Origin: Mastigamoeba balamuthi
Lineage: Eukaryota > Evosea > Mastigamoebida > Mastigamoebidae
NCBI GenBank assembly: GCA_902651635.1
Contig: CACRSC010000091.1
Location: 31,588 to 95,587, forward strand
DNA length: 64,000 nt
Reading direction: 5' to 3'
How positions within the stretch are numbered: the first letter of the stretch is position 1; the number at the start of each line of letters is the position of its first letter. The notes under the pieces are model-generated. The model did no database searches and was not told where the DNA came from. It was given only the letters and a program-made list of their open reading frames with translations. Below are positions 10,038 to 20,213 of this stretch, one piece after another. A program made the translations under genes and the position numbers.

Positions 10038-13000
10038 ATGGAGCGCTTCGAGGGCTTCGACGACACCGACGTCCTCCGCTGGGAGCTCGCGGCCGCGATC
10101 GACGCCAGCGACCCCGCGCGGGTCACCGAGCTGCTCGCGGACGGCGCGGACCTGCTGGCCCCCTCTCGCGGCCCGCAGTCCCGCGAGTCCGCGGTTCTCC
10201 GCGCTGCCCGCCACGCCGACAGCGACGCCGGCCTCGGCGTCCTCCGCCTGCTGCTGCACACGGCTCGCTCGCTCGCGGCCCGAGAGGCCGTCGAGGACGC
10301 GCTGGCCGTCACGCACGGCCGCCAGCCGCTGGCCGAGTGCGCCTCCGAGCCCGCGGCCCTCGCGGTGCTCGCGGAGCGCGCGATCGCGTGGGACGGAGAG
10401 GCGGTGGCGATCGCGGGCAGGGCCATCGGGGCCCGCGGGTGGGTCGCGGCCGCGCGCGAGATGTGCGCTGCGCACCAGGCGGGCCGCGCGCCCATCGGCC
10501 CGCTGCTCGCGGCGGCAGCGGCCAACGCGCGCGCGGAGCTCGCGAGGGTGCTGGTCGCCGAGCTCGGCGCCGACATCGACGGCGACGTCATGCGCGAGGC
10601 CGCGGCGTCGCGCAACGCCGAGATCCTCGCGATCGTCGCGCCGAGCATCGCGGCCTTCGCGGCGCGCGACGGCGGCGCCAGCGCCCGCGACGCGCTGCGG
10701 TCGGCTCTGCAGTGCGGGCCGCCCGAGTGGTCCTCCGAGGTCGCGCGGGCTGTGCTCCCCGCGCTCTCGCGCGTCGCCGACTCCGACCTCGAGGCCCTCG
10801 TCGCCGACTGTTGCGCCGCCGGCGCGTGGGACGCGGCGGACCACGTGCTGAGCCGCCTCTACCCCGTGGGCTACAGCTCCAAGAAGTGGCTGCCCATCCC
10901 TCTCGTGGCCTTCGGAGGGGCCCCGGGGGCCGAGGAATGGGCGCTGAAGCTCTGCAGGAGGTTCCAGAAGTCGCGGGCCAAGCGCGGACTGCTGGCCGCC
11001 GCCGCCAGCGCGGGCTGCGCGAAGCTGATCGAGCGGCTGCTGCACTCGCACGCGCCAGAGGACGCGGAGGAGCCCGGGCCCCTCGTGGCGGCCGCCGAGG
11101 CGGGCCACGCGCTCGTCGTCGACCTGCTGGTCGAGATGACGCACGCTGAGGGCCGCCAGGCAGCTCTGCAGCGTGCAGCCGCCCTCGCCAAGGACGCCAG
11201 CGTCCTCGCGCTCGTCAAGGGCGGCGCGGATGCCGACGCCGCCCTGAAGGACCAGAAGGTCTCGCTGCTCCCTTTCGGCCCACCTCTTCTCACTCGGATC
11301 ACGGACCGCAGATCCTGGACGAGCTGCTGCCCGAGATTGCCAGCGACGGAGCGGGGCCGGAGATGCGTTCCGCGAGGTCGCGGACGATAGCGGCGCTGTT
11401 TTCGAACCGGAGAGAGATCGACTACTCTGGCACCAGCGCTCTGTGCCTCGCGCTGCGCCGCGGGCAGCTCGCCTCGTCGGCCGCCCTGGTGCGCGAGGGC
11501 GACGGCCTCGACTGGGACGGCTCGGCCGACGACCTCAGCTCCGCCCTCGGCAAGGCGAGCGCCGCGCACGAGCCCGAGGCCCTCGACCTGCTGCGCGCGC
11601 TCTCGGAACACAAAGTACTCTCTGCGCCCTTGGCGACAGTGGCGCTGCGCGGGGCTCTGAGGTCGGGGTCGGCCGCGGCTGCGGAGCTACTTCTCGCCGC
11701 GGGGGCCGAGGCCAACAGGCCACAGCTGCTGTGCGAGGCCGCGATGTCGTGCTCGGTGGCCAACCTCCGCTCGCTGCTCGCTCACGGAGCCGCCGCGATG
11801 GTCGAGCCCGTCCTCTGCGCCGTCGCCGGCGCCGACGCCCGCGGCGAGGACGCGGCCGTCGAGACCGTACGGACCCTCACCGACGCCGACAAGACCCTCG
11901 CGCTGGGGTCGGACGCCGACATCAACATGGCCGGCGCCCGCGTCCTCAAGGCGGGCATCCTGCTGCACTCAGTCGACAGCGTGACCGTCGACTGGCTCTA
12001 CGCCAAGCTCGCGGGGAGGCCGCGCCTCTTCTCGGCGCTCGCTGGCACCGTGGGCCTCGACATGGCGCACCCCGACGCGCTGGACCTCTCGGTTGCCGCC
12101 GAGGACGCGCTGCACGCGCGCGAGGCGCTGAGGGCCACGAAGCTGTCGCCCGTGCCGGCGCTGATGCGCGCCATGCGCAGCCCCAACGCGGCGTTCGCGG
12201 TGGCCGTCGTCAAGACGATGGCGGAGCTCTCGGTGCCCGCGACGCCCGAGATGCTGCTCGAGGCCGTCGCGAGCCCAAGCGATGCCGCAGGGCCCGTCGT
12301 CGCGGAGCTGCTCGCAACGTTCCCGCAGCTGCGCGGCGAGCGCGACCACAAGCTGCTCGTTACCGCGTGCGAGCACGGGTCGCGGTCTGCCCTCGAGGCT
12401 CTGCTCGCTGGCGGCGTCAGCGCCAAGGTCGAGATGCGCATCGGCCGCACACCGCTGATGGTCTGCGCCGCCAGTGGGGCGCTCGACAAGGCCCGCCTGC
12501 TCCTCAAGGGCGGCGCGGACCCCAACGCCGCCAACGCCGACGGCGAGACTCCGCTGCTGCTGGCCGTCGAGCGCGAGGACTGCGAAGAGCTGGCGCTTGA
12601 GCTCGTGGCGGCAGGGGCCGCGGTGGACGTGTACCCCAAGCCGCGAGTAAAGACTCTCGTGCGGGCCTGCGCGCACTCGCACTGGAGGCTCGCACTGAAG
12701 CTCGCCGAGGCCCGGTGCGACGCCACGGACACGGACAACGAGGGCCGCACGGCCCTGCACCACGCCTGCGCCAACAACGCCCCTCCCGAGGTCCGCGCTT
12801 GCGTCCGCGGCGCCGGTTTTTGACGCATTGTCCCCCCATATACGCAGGTCATCGAGGCGATACTCAAACTGCCCGGCGTGGCGGTCAACGCCAAGAACTG
12901 CCACGCGCACACGGCGCTGTACCACGCGACGTCGGCAAAGGCCGTAGCGCTGCTGCTCGAGGCCGGAGCCGACGCGCGCGCTTCGCCGATCCTGTGCGAG

Positions 13001-15852
13001 TTCGAGAAGCAGTACGCGCTGCTGTGCCTCGCCGGGCTGCCGGACCGCTTCGACCTGCCGCGCAAGCTCAAGAGCGAGGAGGCGCTGCCCATGCTGCCGC
13101 TGCTCTACTGCACGGTGCCGCACAGCGACCGCGCTGCGCACCGCGTGCTGCGGTGGGCGCGGCACGACGAGCAGCGGCGGCGCGAGAGCTGCTGGCGGCT
13201 GATGCCGCACGTCGCGGCGGCCGTGGGCAACGTCGAGATGCTGCGCGAGCTGCTGCGGCTGTCCGAGCCCGACGCGTGCGACATGCTGGGCAACACGCCG
13301 CTGCACTACAGCATGATGTGGGGCCGCGACGAGTGCTCGCTGCTGCTGCTGAGCCGCATCGTGCAGCCCGTGCCCGTCGCGCTGCGCACCGACTGGCGCG
13401 GGCGCTCTGCCGTCGACCACGCGCTCGAGAGCCACAGCCCTCGGGCGCTGGCGGCGCTCGTCTACGAGGGCCTGCCGTCGCGGATCATCGCGGGGCGCGG
13501 GTTCAAGGACGCGCGCAGCCGCGACGCGCTCTGCCAGGTGCTGCTCGACCGCATCACCGCCGACTTCGAGTGCACGGGCACCAAGTACACCGACGCCGAG
13601 TTCCCGCCCAGCCACAAGTCGCTCTACATCCTCCCCGACAGGCCCAGCGCCACCCTGGCCGCCCCCAGCGCCTGGGTGCGCGTCACCGAGCAGTCCAAGC
13701 CCCAGTTCCTCTTCTCCTCCGACGGCCCGTCCCCGGGCGACATCGACAGGGTGAGAGACGAGGGGTGTGGGGGGTGCGCAGTGGGCTCCGCGCTGCTGAC
13801 ACGCCGTCTCTGGGGGCTGCGCCGCAGGGGGCGATAGGGGACTGCTGCCTGATGAACGCGCTGGCCGTCGTGAGCGCGCACGACCGCGGGGCGCTGCTCA
13901 AGGACACCGTGTTCTACAAGACGACCGAGGCCATGCACAGGGCCGGGGTCCGCGCGCTGCGCCTGTACAGCGCCAGCGGGCGGCACATCTTCGTCATCGT
14001 CGACGACTTCGTCCCGTTCGGCCTCACGCGGCGCAGGGGCGACGCGGCCGAGTCGGTGCAGCCCGTCTACGCGCACACGCGGAGCCGCGAGCAGTGGTAC
14101 GTCGCCTTCGTCGAGAAGGCCTACGCCAAGCTGCGCGGGTCGTACGAGTCGATCGACGGCGGCGGCGGAGGCGACGGCGACGCGCTGCGCTGCCTCGTGG
14201 GCGGCGCGCTCTCGCAGGTCGACCTGACGACCCCCGAGATGCTCCGCGAGCGCCAGAAGGGCACCCTGTGGCACCGCCTCGCGAGCCTCCACGCCGACCC
14301 CTCAAAGGTCCGCTCCCCCTCTGCAAACCCGAATTCGAATTCAATTCGAATTGTGCCGTGGGCAGTTCAACTTCCTGACGTGCAAGATCGCCGACGCGGA
14401 CATGAAGTCGCTCGAGGGGCTGGCGGCGGACAGGGCGTACGGGGTGCTGGGGTTCGTGACGCTGTCCAAGGCGCACCACCTCGTGCTGATGTACAACGCC
14501 TACGGCGACGACGACTGGCAGGGCGAGTGGAGCAACGCCAGCTCGCGCTGGACGCCCGGCAACAAAGGCAGCCTCCCCGCCGGCATCCATCCCTTCGACC
14601 GCCCCGACGGCACCTTCTTCCTCGTGCGCGCAGCAGCCTCGCCTCTGCGTTTCTCCGCCCCCAGTTGAATCTAACTCAACTGAATTGGGATTGAATTGAA
14701 TTTGATTACGCAGGAATTCGAGACGGACTTCCTGGGGTACTTTGACACGATCGACTGCTGCGCGGTGCAGAAGCCCTCGGCGCCGCAGGGCTGGAGGCTG
14801 GTCCCGGCCTACAGCGAGGTGCTGCCCATCCAGCCCGCGGTGATGCTGGCCGTGCGCATGTCCCGGAGCGCGACGGTGCACGTGGACATCGCTCAGCAGG
14901 CGGCCCGCGACCAGCAGCAGCAGCAGAGCTCTGCAGCGGCCGACCAGCCGCGCGACGAGCTGGGCCTCGTCGTGGGCCTGCTGCCCCTGGAGCTGTTCCA
15001 CACGGGCGCCGACTCGCGGACGATCGTCGTCGCCGAGCAGTCGGCGATGGACGTCGTCGCCCGCCACCTCGACGTGCTCTCCAAGGCGCGCCCGACGACC
15101 GAGCGCACGTCGAGCGCCGCGGTCCGCGTCTACAGGGAGCAGCTCGACGCCTGCGGGCGGACGCTCTTCGTGGCGGCGCTGTGGCGCCCGATGCCCGGCC
15201 AGCGGCGCACAGCGACGTCGCTGCACGTGTGCATCAGCTCCGAGGAGCCCGTGCAGGCGGCAGCCGCCGGCGGCAGGGACGACAAGGACCGCAAGTCCTC
15301 GTCGATCGACCGCGTGCAGCCCGTCGAGCTGGCCCCGGCCTCGCTCCCCGACGAGCAGGCCGCGGCCGGCAGGCCACCGACGGCCAGCAGGAAGAAGAAC
15401 CTGCAGGCAGAGTGCATGCGCCTCGCCGAGGAGAACGTGCGCCTCCAGGGCCTCCTCGCCCGCGCAGAGGAGAAGGCACGCCGAGACCTCCTCCCACCCT
15501 TCCCCCGGCCATCTCGCGGCTGACGCTGGCGCTGGCGGTGCAGGCGGCCAAGGCCGAGACAGCGCTCGAGCTCATGGCGCGCGAGAACGAGTCGCTCAAG
15601 AAGGGGGTCAAGAGCACGCCGCTGCGGCCCATGACGACGGCGGGGACCGCGATGCCGCAGAAGGCCGAGCACGCGGCCGTGAAGCTCAACCCCGTGCGGT
15701 CCGCAAGGCCCACGAGCGCCCCGGTGCCTCCGATACTGCCGGCGCTGGAGGTCAGGGGCCTGGCGATGCAGTCGCAGAGCACAAACGCGCTCGAACCGGA
15801 CAGAGATGCGCTGACCTCGCCCATGCGAAAGCACACGCCCGTCAAGCTATAA
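10038..15852 (+). CDS. Giant ankyrin-repeat protein with inactive calpain-like domain and C-terminal coiled coil
   Basis: Seven exons give 1803 aa. Introns: 11259-11311, 12791-12847, 13751-13827, 14308-14365, 14624-14713 and 15476-15543 (the last is GC-AG). Residues 1 to ~1100 are helical, with ankyrin-type repeats best seen in GRTPLMVCAASGALDKARLL and GRTALHHACANN. Then comes a calpain-like cysteine protease core: GAIGDCCLMNALAVV retains the Cys, and MYNAYGDDDWQGEWSN retains the Asn. The expected Gln of QGxxGDC is Arg, and the catalytic His of GHAYSV is Arg (DRAYGVLGF). EFETDFLGYFD begins a calpain beta-sandwich-like domain. A coiled coil (RLAEENVRLQGLLARAEEK) straddles the last intron. It is probably a non-proteolytic scaffold. 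Frame continuity is exact. Confidence 0.85.
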
Positions 15853-15912
15853 ACAACTCGGTCTTACCTGCACCCGTTCCCGTTCTTGAGTCGCTGTGCC
15901 GCTCTCTCCTAG

Positions 15913-17492
15913 TCAGTGAGGGTGATAGGGAATGAGGTCGTAGAGGGCAATCGGCTCAGAAGTCCAGGGCGACCTGCCGTTGCTGCACGCGAGCCACCTC
16001 TCGAGGGCGCTTCGCACGTAAACCTGACCGTCTGGCGCCTGGACGGCATCCGCACCGTCGCCGATGGTGGTCAGAGTGATCGGGCAGACGATCTGCGAAA
16101 CGCGGGGGCAATGGGTGAGTTGGATGACCCACAAGGAGCCGAGGTGAAGCGAGATGAGCGGATAAAGGGCAGGAGGGCAATGGCCACAGCCGCACTCCAC
16201 ACCACAATGAGCTCGCGTGTGGGAGAGCTTGGGAATAGCCACCGCCCAACCCGGCCGGCCGAGCCCCAGAGGAAGGGAAGGGAGGTTAAGGGGCCAGCGC
16301 ATAGTTGCCATTGCCCACGGCCTTCGAGTCGACATCTCGGGCCAATGAGCAGCAGAAGCCACTTGCCAGAGCCACACCCCACGCACGCATGGCCGGAGGG
16401 CTGTGCCAGCGCCGGCTCCGGGCACGGCCAGCGCCCGGAGACAACACATAACACAACCCTCCCTCCTCGCGTTCTTCCCTTTGGATCCTCTGCCAGCGGT
16501 CATCGTACACACAAGCCAACCAACTCGCGCCGTTGTGCCTGCCCGATCCGGCCCGCCCAGTTCGACACCAGTTCTGATCACATAGTGCACTGCATACAGC
16601 CAACCACAGACATGGGATATTGGCCTGAAGAGGGCTTGCACCGAAGGTGGTCAGCCATCCATCCTTTCGAGTGCGTATGCAGTTGGCATCAAGGGCAACC
16701 AGGGCAACCGAGGCAACCAGGGCAACCAGGGCAACACACTGCACACTCTCTGTCTGGGCGACAAAGGCAGCACAACGGCCACAAGCGGCGGTTGCATGCA
16801 CAAGGACCGCCGGGTCTCCACTGCATACTCCCAACACCACCCCAAACCCAGTGCGCAGGGAATGCGCACCTCTCGCGGAGACCGAAGGCGCGGAGGATCT
16901 CGCCCTTGACGACGTCGGCCACGACCCTCGTCCGCCCCGCATCGCCCAGGGCCGAGCACCACAGGCCTCTCCCGAGCGCCGCCGGCCCGCGCTTGGCGAC
17001 AAGCAGCCACGTCACGTGGGCGATCCTCCTGCTCCCCGTCGTCCGCACGTCGGTCACCCCCAGGCCGCAGATGCCCCGCAGGCCCCGCCTCGACTTGCCA
17101 GACACCGCCAGGACCGCGTACTCCTGCTCCAGCGCCGCACGCAGTCTCCTGGCCTCGTCCAGCACGACGGTGAGGGACCTCGGTGCCACACAGCCGGCCA
17201 GCCTGCCCTCCGCGACCACCATTGGCTGTTCGAGTTATGCACGCACCCGTTAAACTGTTGAAGAATAGTTGAATAACAAAATGCGAAAGGGCGCAACGTG
17301 TCTAGTGACGTGTAAACACGTCACTGAGGGTGAACACTGGCGCACCATGTTCCAGATGTCGCACTCGAGCAAGTGGGCCAGGTCGGGGTCGTCCACGGTC
17401 TGCTCGAACCTCCGGCCGCCCCTCCCCCGCCGCCGCTGCATCTGCTCGGCGCCCGTTCGTCGTCGGGGTCGCTCCTCCGCCGTCTCCGCCAC
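15913..17492 (-). CDS. U-box E3 ligase-like gene (exon model incomplete)
   Basis: The last exon (16092-15913) encodes a U-box: IVCPITLTTIGDG, then APDGQVYVRSALERWL and GRSPWTSEPIALYDLIP. It should recruit an E2 and act as a ubiquitin ligase. Two upstream exons are supported. One is 17492-17346 (basic, ending VDDPDLAHLLECDIWNM). The other is 17225-16870 (PMVVAEGRLAGCV..., unrecognised domain), joined in frame across the intron 17226-17345. Between 16869 and 16093 lies ~777 bp that I cannot splice cleanly: the donor at 16869 is phase 2 but the U-box acceptor is phase 0. A small exon is missing, or the model is wrong. Further 5' exons may reach ~18100. Almost the whole interval is repeated, inverted and degraded, at 29.1-30.5 kb. 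Confidence 0.6.
16691..16735. repeat. 9-bp minisatellite in the U-box gene's long intron
   Basis: About five tandem copies of AGGGCAACC (one with a G variant) are seen on the plus strand. The equivalent place in the inverted copy (~29735-29760) has only about two units, so the array length differs between the paralogues. Confidence 0.7.
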
Positions 17493-18132
17493 GTCCGCGG
17501 TGCTCTCGAAGGCCGTGCTTGTGCTGCGCTTCTTCCGGGGGAATCCGGAGGTGGTCTGTATGCGTGCGTGCGGGCTTGTGGGCTCTGGGAGCCGAGAGAG
17601 GATGGGGCCGAGGGACCGTGGGGCCGAGGAGATGGGGTGTGATGCAGAGGGCCTGAATTAAAAAGTGACCACAAGAGCAGCCCCCACTCTGTTGTCCCCT
17701 CTCCGGGACGATACGTATCGTCCCCTTGCGCAGAGCCCTTTCGTAGCCGTCGCTGCGCTGCCCCACGGCGAGCGCCACAGGCCGCTGAGCACCGTAGAGA
17801 GTGAGACAAGAGCTCACTTGTGCGAGTACGTGGCGGATGGTGAAGAACGGGCTGCGGTCCTGTGAGTCACACCACTACGTCAAGCCGTCGTTCAGCAACG
17901 CAGCACACAGCGCCCAGGCCGTCTGTCCCCTCAAGCGGCGGGGGCAGCACGATCCAGCCACCTCGATGCCACGACTGCTCACACCCGCCAGCCAGAGAGC
18001 TCCCCACAGCAGCCTGCAGACCCCTGTCGCGCTCCAGGAGCCAGCGCAGACTCTCTGCCGTGGCGCCCGCAGTGGCTCCGAGCTCACAGCTCGACGAGCC
18101 ACCCCGGACGAGCGATGGAGCCCGCCAAGTCC
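17493..18132 (-). other. 5' flank of U-box gene, possibly holding further exons
   Basis: No confident gene. On the minus strand short open stretches (around 18050-17960, SLRWLLERDRGLQAA, and 17860-17830, RSPFFTIRHVLAQ followed by GTGAGC) look like exon candidates but cannot be joined with certainty. The segment ~17790-17640, including the GGGACGATACGTATCG block, is conserved in the inverted paralogue near 29140-29260. Confidence 0.35.
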
Positions 18133-18474
18133 CAACGAGCCCTCCAGCGCAGTCCCCCAGCAGGGCAGCACGTGAACAACAGTGTTGGCCACCGCCAGCC
18201 CCTGCAAGCGGGGGCAGCGAGCGTGGGGGGCAGACAGGCAGCAGAGCAGCAGAGCACGGGGGGCGGCGGGAGGTCACTGGAAGGCCTTGGCGCGGTCCTT
18301 GAGGCGCTGGCGGCTCTCGTCGCGCTTGCGGGCCTCCTCCTCCTCCTTGCGCCTCTTCTCGGCCTCGACCTTGGCCTGCTCCTGGCGCCAGGCCTCTTCC
18401 TTGGCCCGCTTGGCCTCCTCCTCCTGCTCCCTGAGCGCCTCCTCGGGGTTCCTCAGCGCCGCCTTGGCCTTCAT
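18133..18474 (-). pseudogene. Truncated second copy of the 3' end of the EF-hand coiled-coil gene
   Basis: These 342 bp repeat 18730-19071 with only two differences seen by eye (one changes D to E, one is silent). The copy contains the stop codon and the last ~65 codons of the neighbouring gene. At 18475 homology stops abruptly and unrelated AT-rich DNA begins, so it cannot encode the whole protein. It is either a recent partial duplication or an allelic contig end, since a single N lies just before the other copy. Confidence 0.8.
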
Positions 18475-18729
18475 GACACTGCTCACTTTTCAGTTTGCTC
18501 AGAATCAGTGGAAAACAGTGCAATAAATCCCCCGATCAGTTACCTTCCTTGCATTTGGTCAGGGCTTGAGGGATCATGTAGTGGCATGTCTTGGGGACTT
18601 ATTTGCTTCTGTTCCGCAATTCCTACTGGAATCTACTGGCAGATAAACGCCAGGGAGCTGAAACAGATATTTTCATTTGTGGCAAAATATCTTCTGACTC
18701 AGTATTTTGAAAACCGCGCCGTTTGTGCN
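18475..18729. other. AT-rich block ending in an assembly N
   Basis: This block of ~255 bases is much more AT-rich than its surroundings, lies between two near-identical 342-bp copies, and ends with a lone N at 18729. No open frame of note. It interrupts what is coding sequence in the intact copy, so it may be an insertion in one allele, or foreign sequence at a contig join. Confidence 0.7.
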
Positions 18730-19071
18730 CAACGAGCCCTCCAGCGCAGTCCCCCAGCAGGGCAGCACGTGAACAACAGTGTTGGCCACCGCCAGCCCCT
18801 GCAAGCGGGGGCAGCGAGCGTGGGGGGCAGACAGGCAGCAGAGCAGCAGAGCACGGGGGGCGGCGGGAGGTCACTGGAAGGCCTTGGCGCGGTCCTTGAG
18901 GCGCTGGCGGCTCTCGTCGCGCTTGCGGGCCTCCTCCTCCTCCTTGCGCCTCTTCTCGGCGTCGACCTTGGCCTGCTCCTGGCGCCAGGCCTCCTCCTTG
19001 GCCCGCTTGGCCTCCTCCTCCTGCTCCCTGAGCGCCTCCTCGGGGTTCCTCAGCGCCGCCTTGGCCTTCAT
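18730..19071. repeat. Direct repeat copy 2 (3' end of EF-hand gene)
   Basis: Partner of 18133-18474, offset 597 bp. Its left limit coincides with the N at 18729, so the true repeat boundary is unknown. Confidence 0.85.
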
Positions 19072-19938
19072 CTTGGCCGCCAGCGCGTTGATCTCCTCGG
19101 CGCCGCTCTTGGCCGGGTCCTGCATCCTGAGACGCATCAGCTCCGCCTTGGCGCGTGCCGCGTCCTTGCCCCCGGCCGCGACGGTGCCCTCGAGCTCGGC
19201 GATGCGCTTCTCGCGCTCGGCGCGCTCGCGGATGACCGCGTGGAACTGCTCGATGGCCCTGTCGAGCTCCTCGAGCAGCTTCTGCGGGTTGGCCGCCGTG
19301 AACATCTGCCGCAGCGTCTTGCCGTGCTTGAACAGCGCGTACTCCACCTGCGCAGCGGGCGGCACGGGTGGGCCCCTGTCAGCGGCGGCGGGGCTCTGGC
19401 GGGCGGCAGCGGGGGCGGCGTGTACGCACGAAGCTCATCTTGCCGTTGCAGTCGACGTCGATCTGCCACGGGCACGGGGCGGGTCGGAGGGGAGCGCGTC
19501 AGCTGGTGGTGGCCACAGGTTGCTGAGACCGCCCAGGGTGGCGCTAGGGTGCTGGGGAGAGAGTGGGGGAGTGAGGGGAGTGAGCTGAGTGGGGACCTGC
19601 TTGAGCTTCTCGCGGAGGTCGACGACAGTGCGGGCCTCCCCCATCTTCTCGAGGAAGATGTGCGCCCTGTGCTCGTCCATCTCGTTCTTGCCCTCCGAGT
19701 ACTTCTTGTACTCCTCCTGCACACAGAGAGAGCCCCCCGAGAAGCGTTGAGACGCGTTCCAGGGGCCCGCAGAGACGACGGGGAGGCTGGGGGAGAACCG
19801 CACGGCCTGGTTGAGGACGACCTCGAAGTTGCCCTGGAAGTCCATCACGAAGGCCCGCAGGAACGCCTTGGCCTGCCCGTCGACGTCGAGGACGGTGACC
19901 TCCTTCAGCCTGTTCAGGTACGGCGCGTTGTCCGCCAT
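18871..19938 (-). CDS. EF-hand protein with long charged coiled coil
   Basis: Four exons (19938-19804, 19716-19597, 19462-19430, 19347-18871) encode 254 aa, starting MADNAPYLNRL. A single canonical EF-hand loop is created by splicing the 33-nt third exon: DVDCNGKMSFVE fits DxDxNGxxxxxE, so one Ca site is predicted. The C-terminal half is a Glu/Lys/Arg-rich helix (REQEEEAKRAKEEAWRQEQA) that should form a coiled coil, ending RLKDRAKAFQ. The shape suggests a Ca-regulated cytoskeletal or membrane-associated protein, but I do not recognise a named family. Introns: 19717-19803, 19463-19596, 19348-19429. The last ~65 codons are duplicated at 18133-18474. Confidence 0.8.
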
Positions 19939-20213
19939 TCTCGTTCTCGATCGACACCCCGAGTGATTGAGTGCAGTTGTGACAACGGCCAAGATATTTT
20001 CCCGCTGTCGGGATATTTCGCCCGCCTACTCCCGAATCCGCCCAAGAGATACCGGTATCTCTCACGGGATCTCTTTTGTGTTCCACGCTTTCTGGCGTGT
20101 TCCCATCGCGTTTAGCGACAACTCCCGTCGTTAACCCGGGTCCCTTTCGGTTTCTGCCGTGCATCGCAGCAGCGTGCCGAATCGCGCGCGTCTGGTCGGT
20201 TTACACGCCGGGA
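19939..20213. promoter_or_regulatory. Divergent promoter region, EF-hand gene / DPP gene
   Basis: This short 275-bp head-to-head spacer contains two GATATTT motifs (19993, 20012) and a palindromic GAGATACCGGTATCTC segment near 20046-20061. No gene. Confidence 0.4.

Noticed and set aside
15916-17253. 445-codon plus-strand frame opposite the U-box gene
   Set aside because: It is the complement of the U-box exons and a minisatellite; the QPGQPG run comes from the 9-bp repeat. The homologous region elsewhere is riddled with indels.
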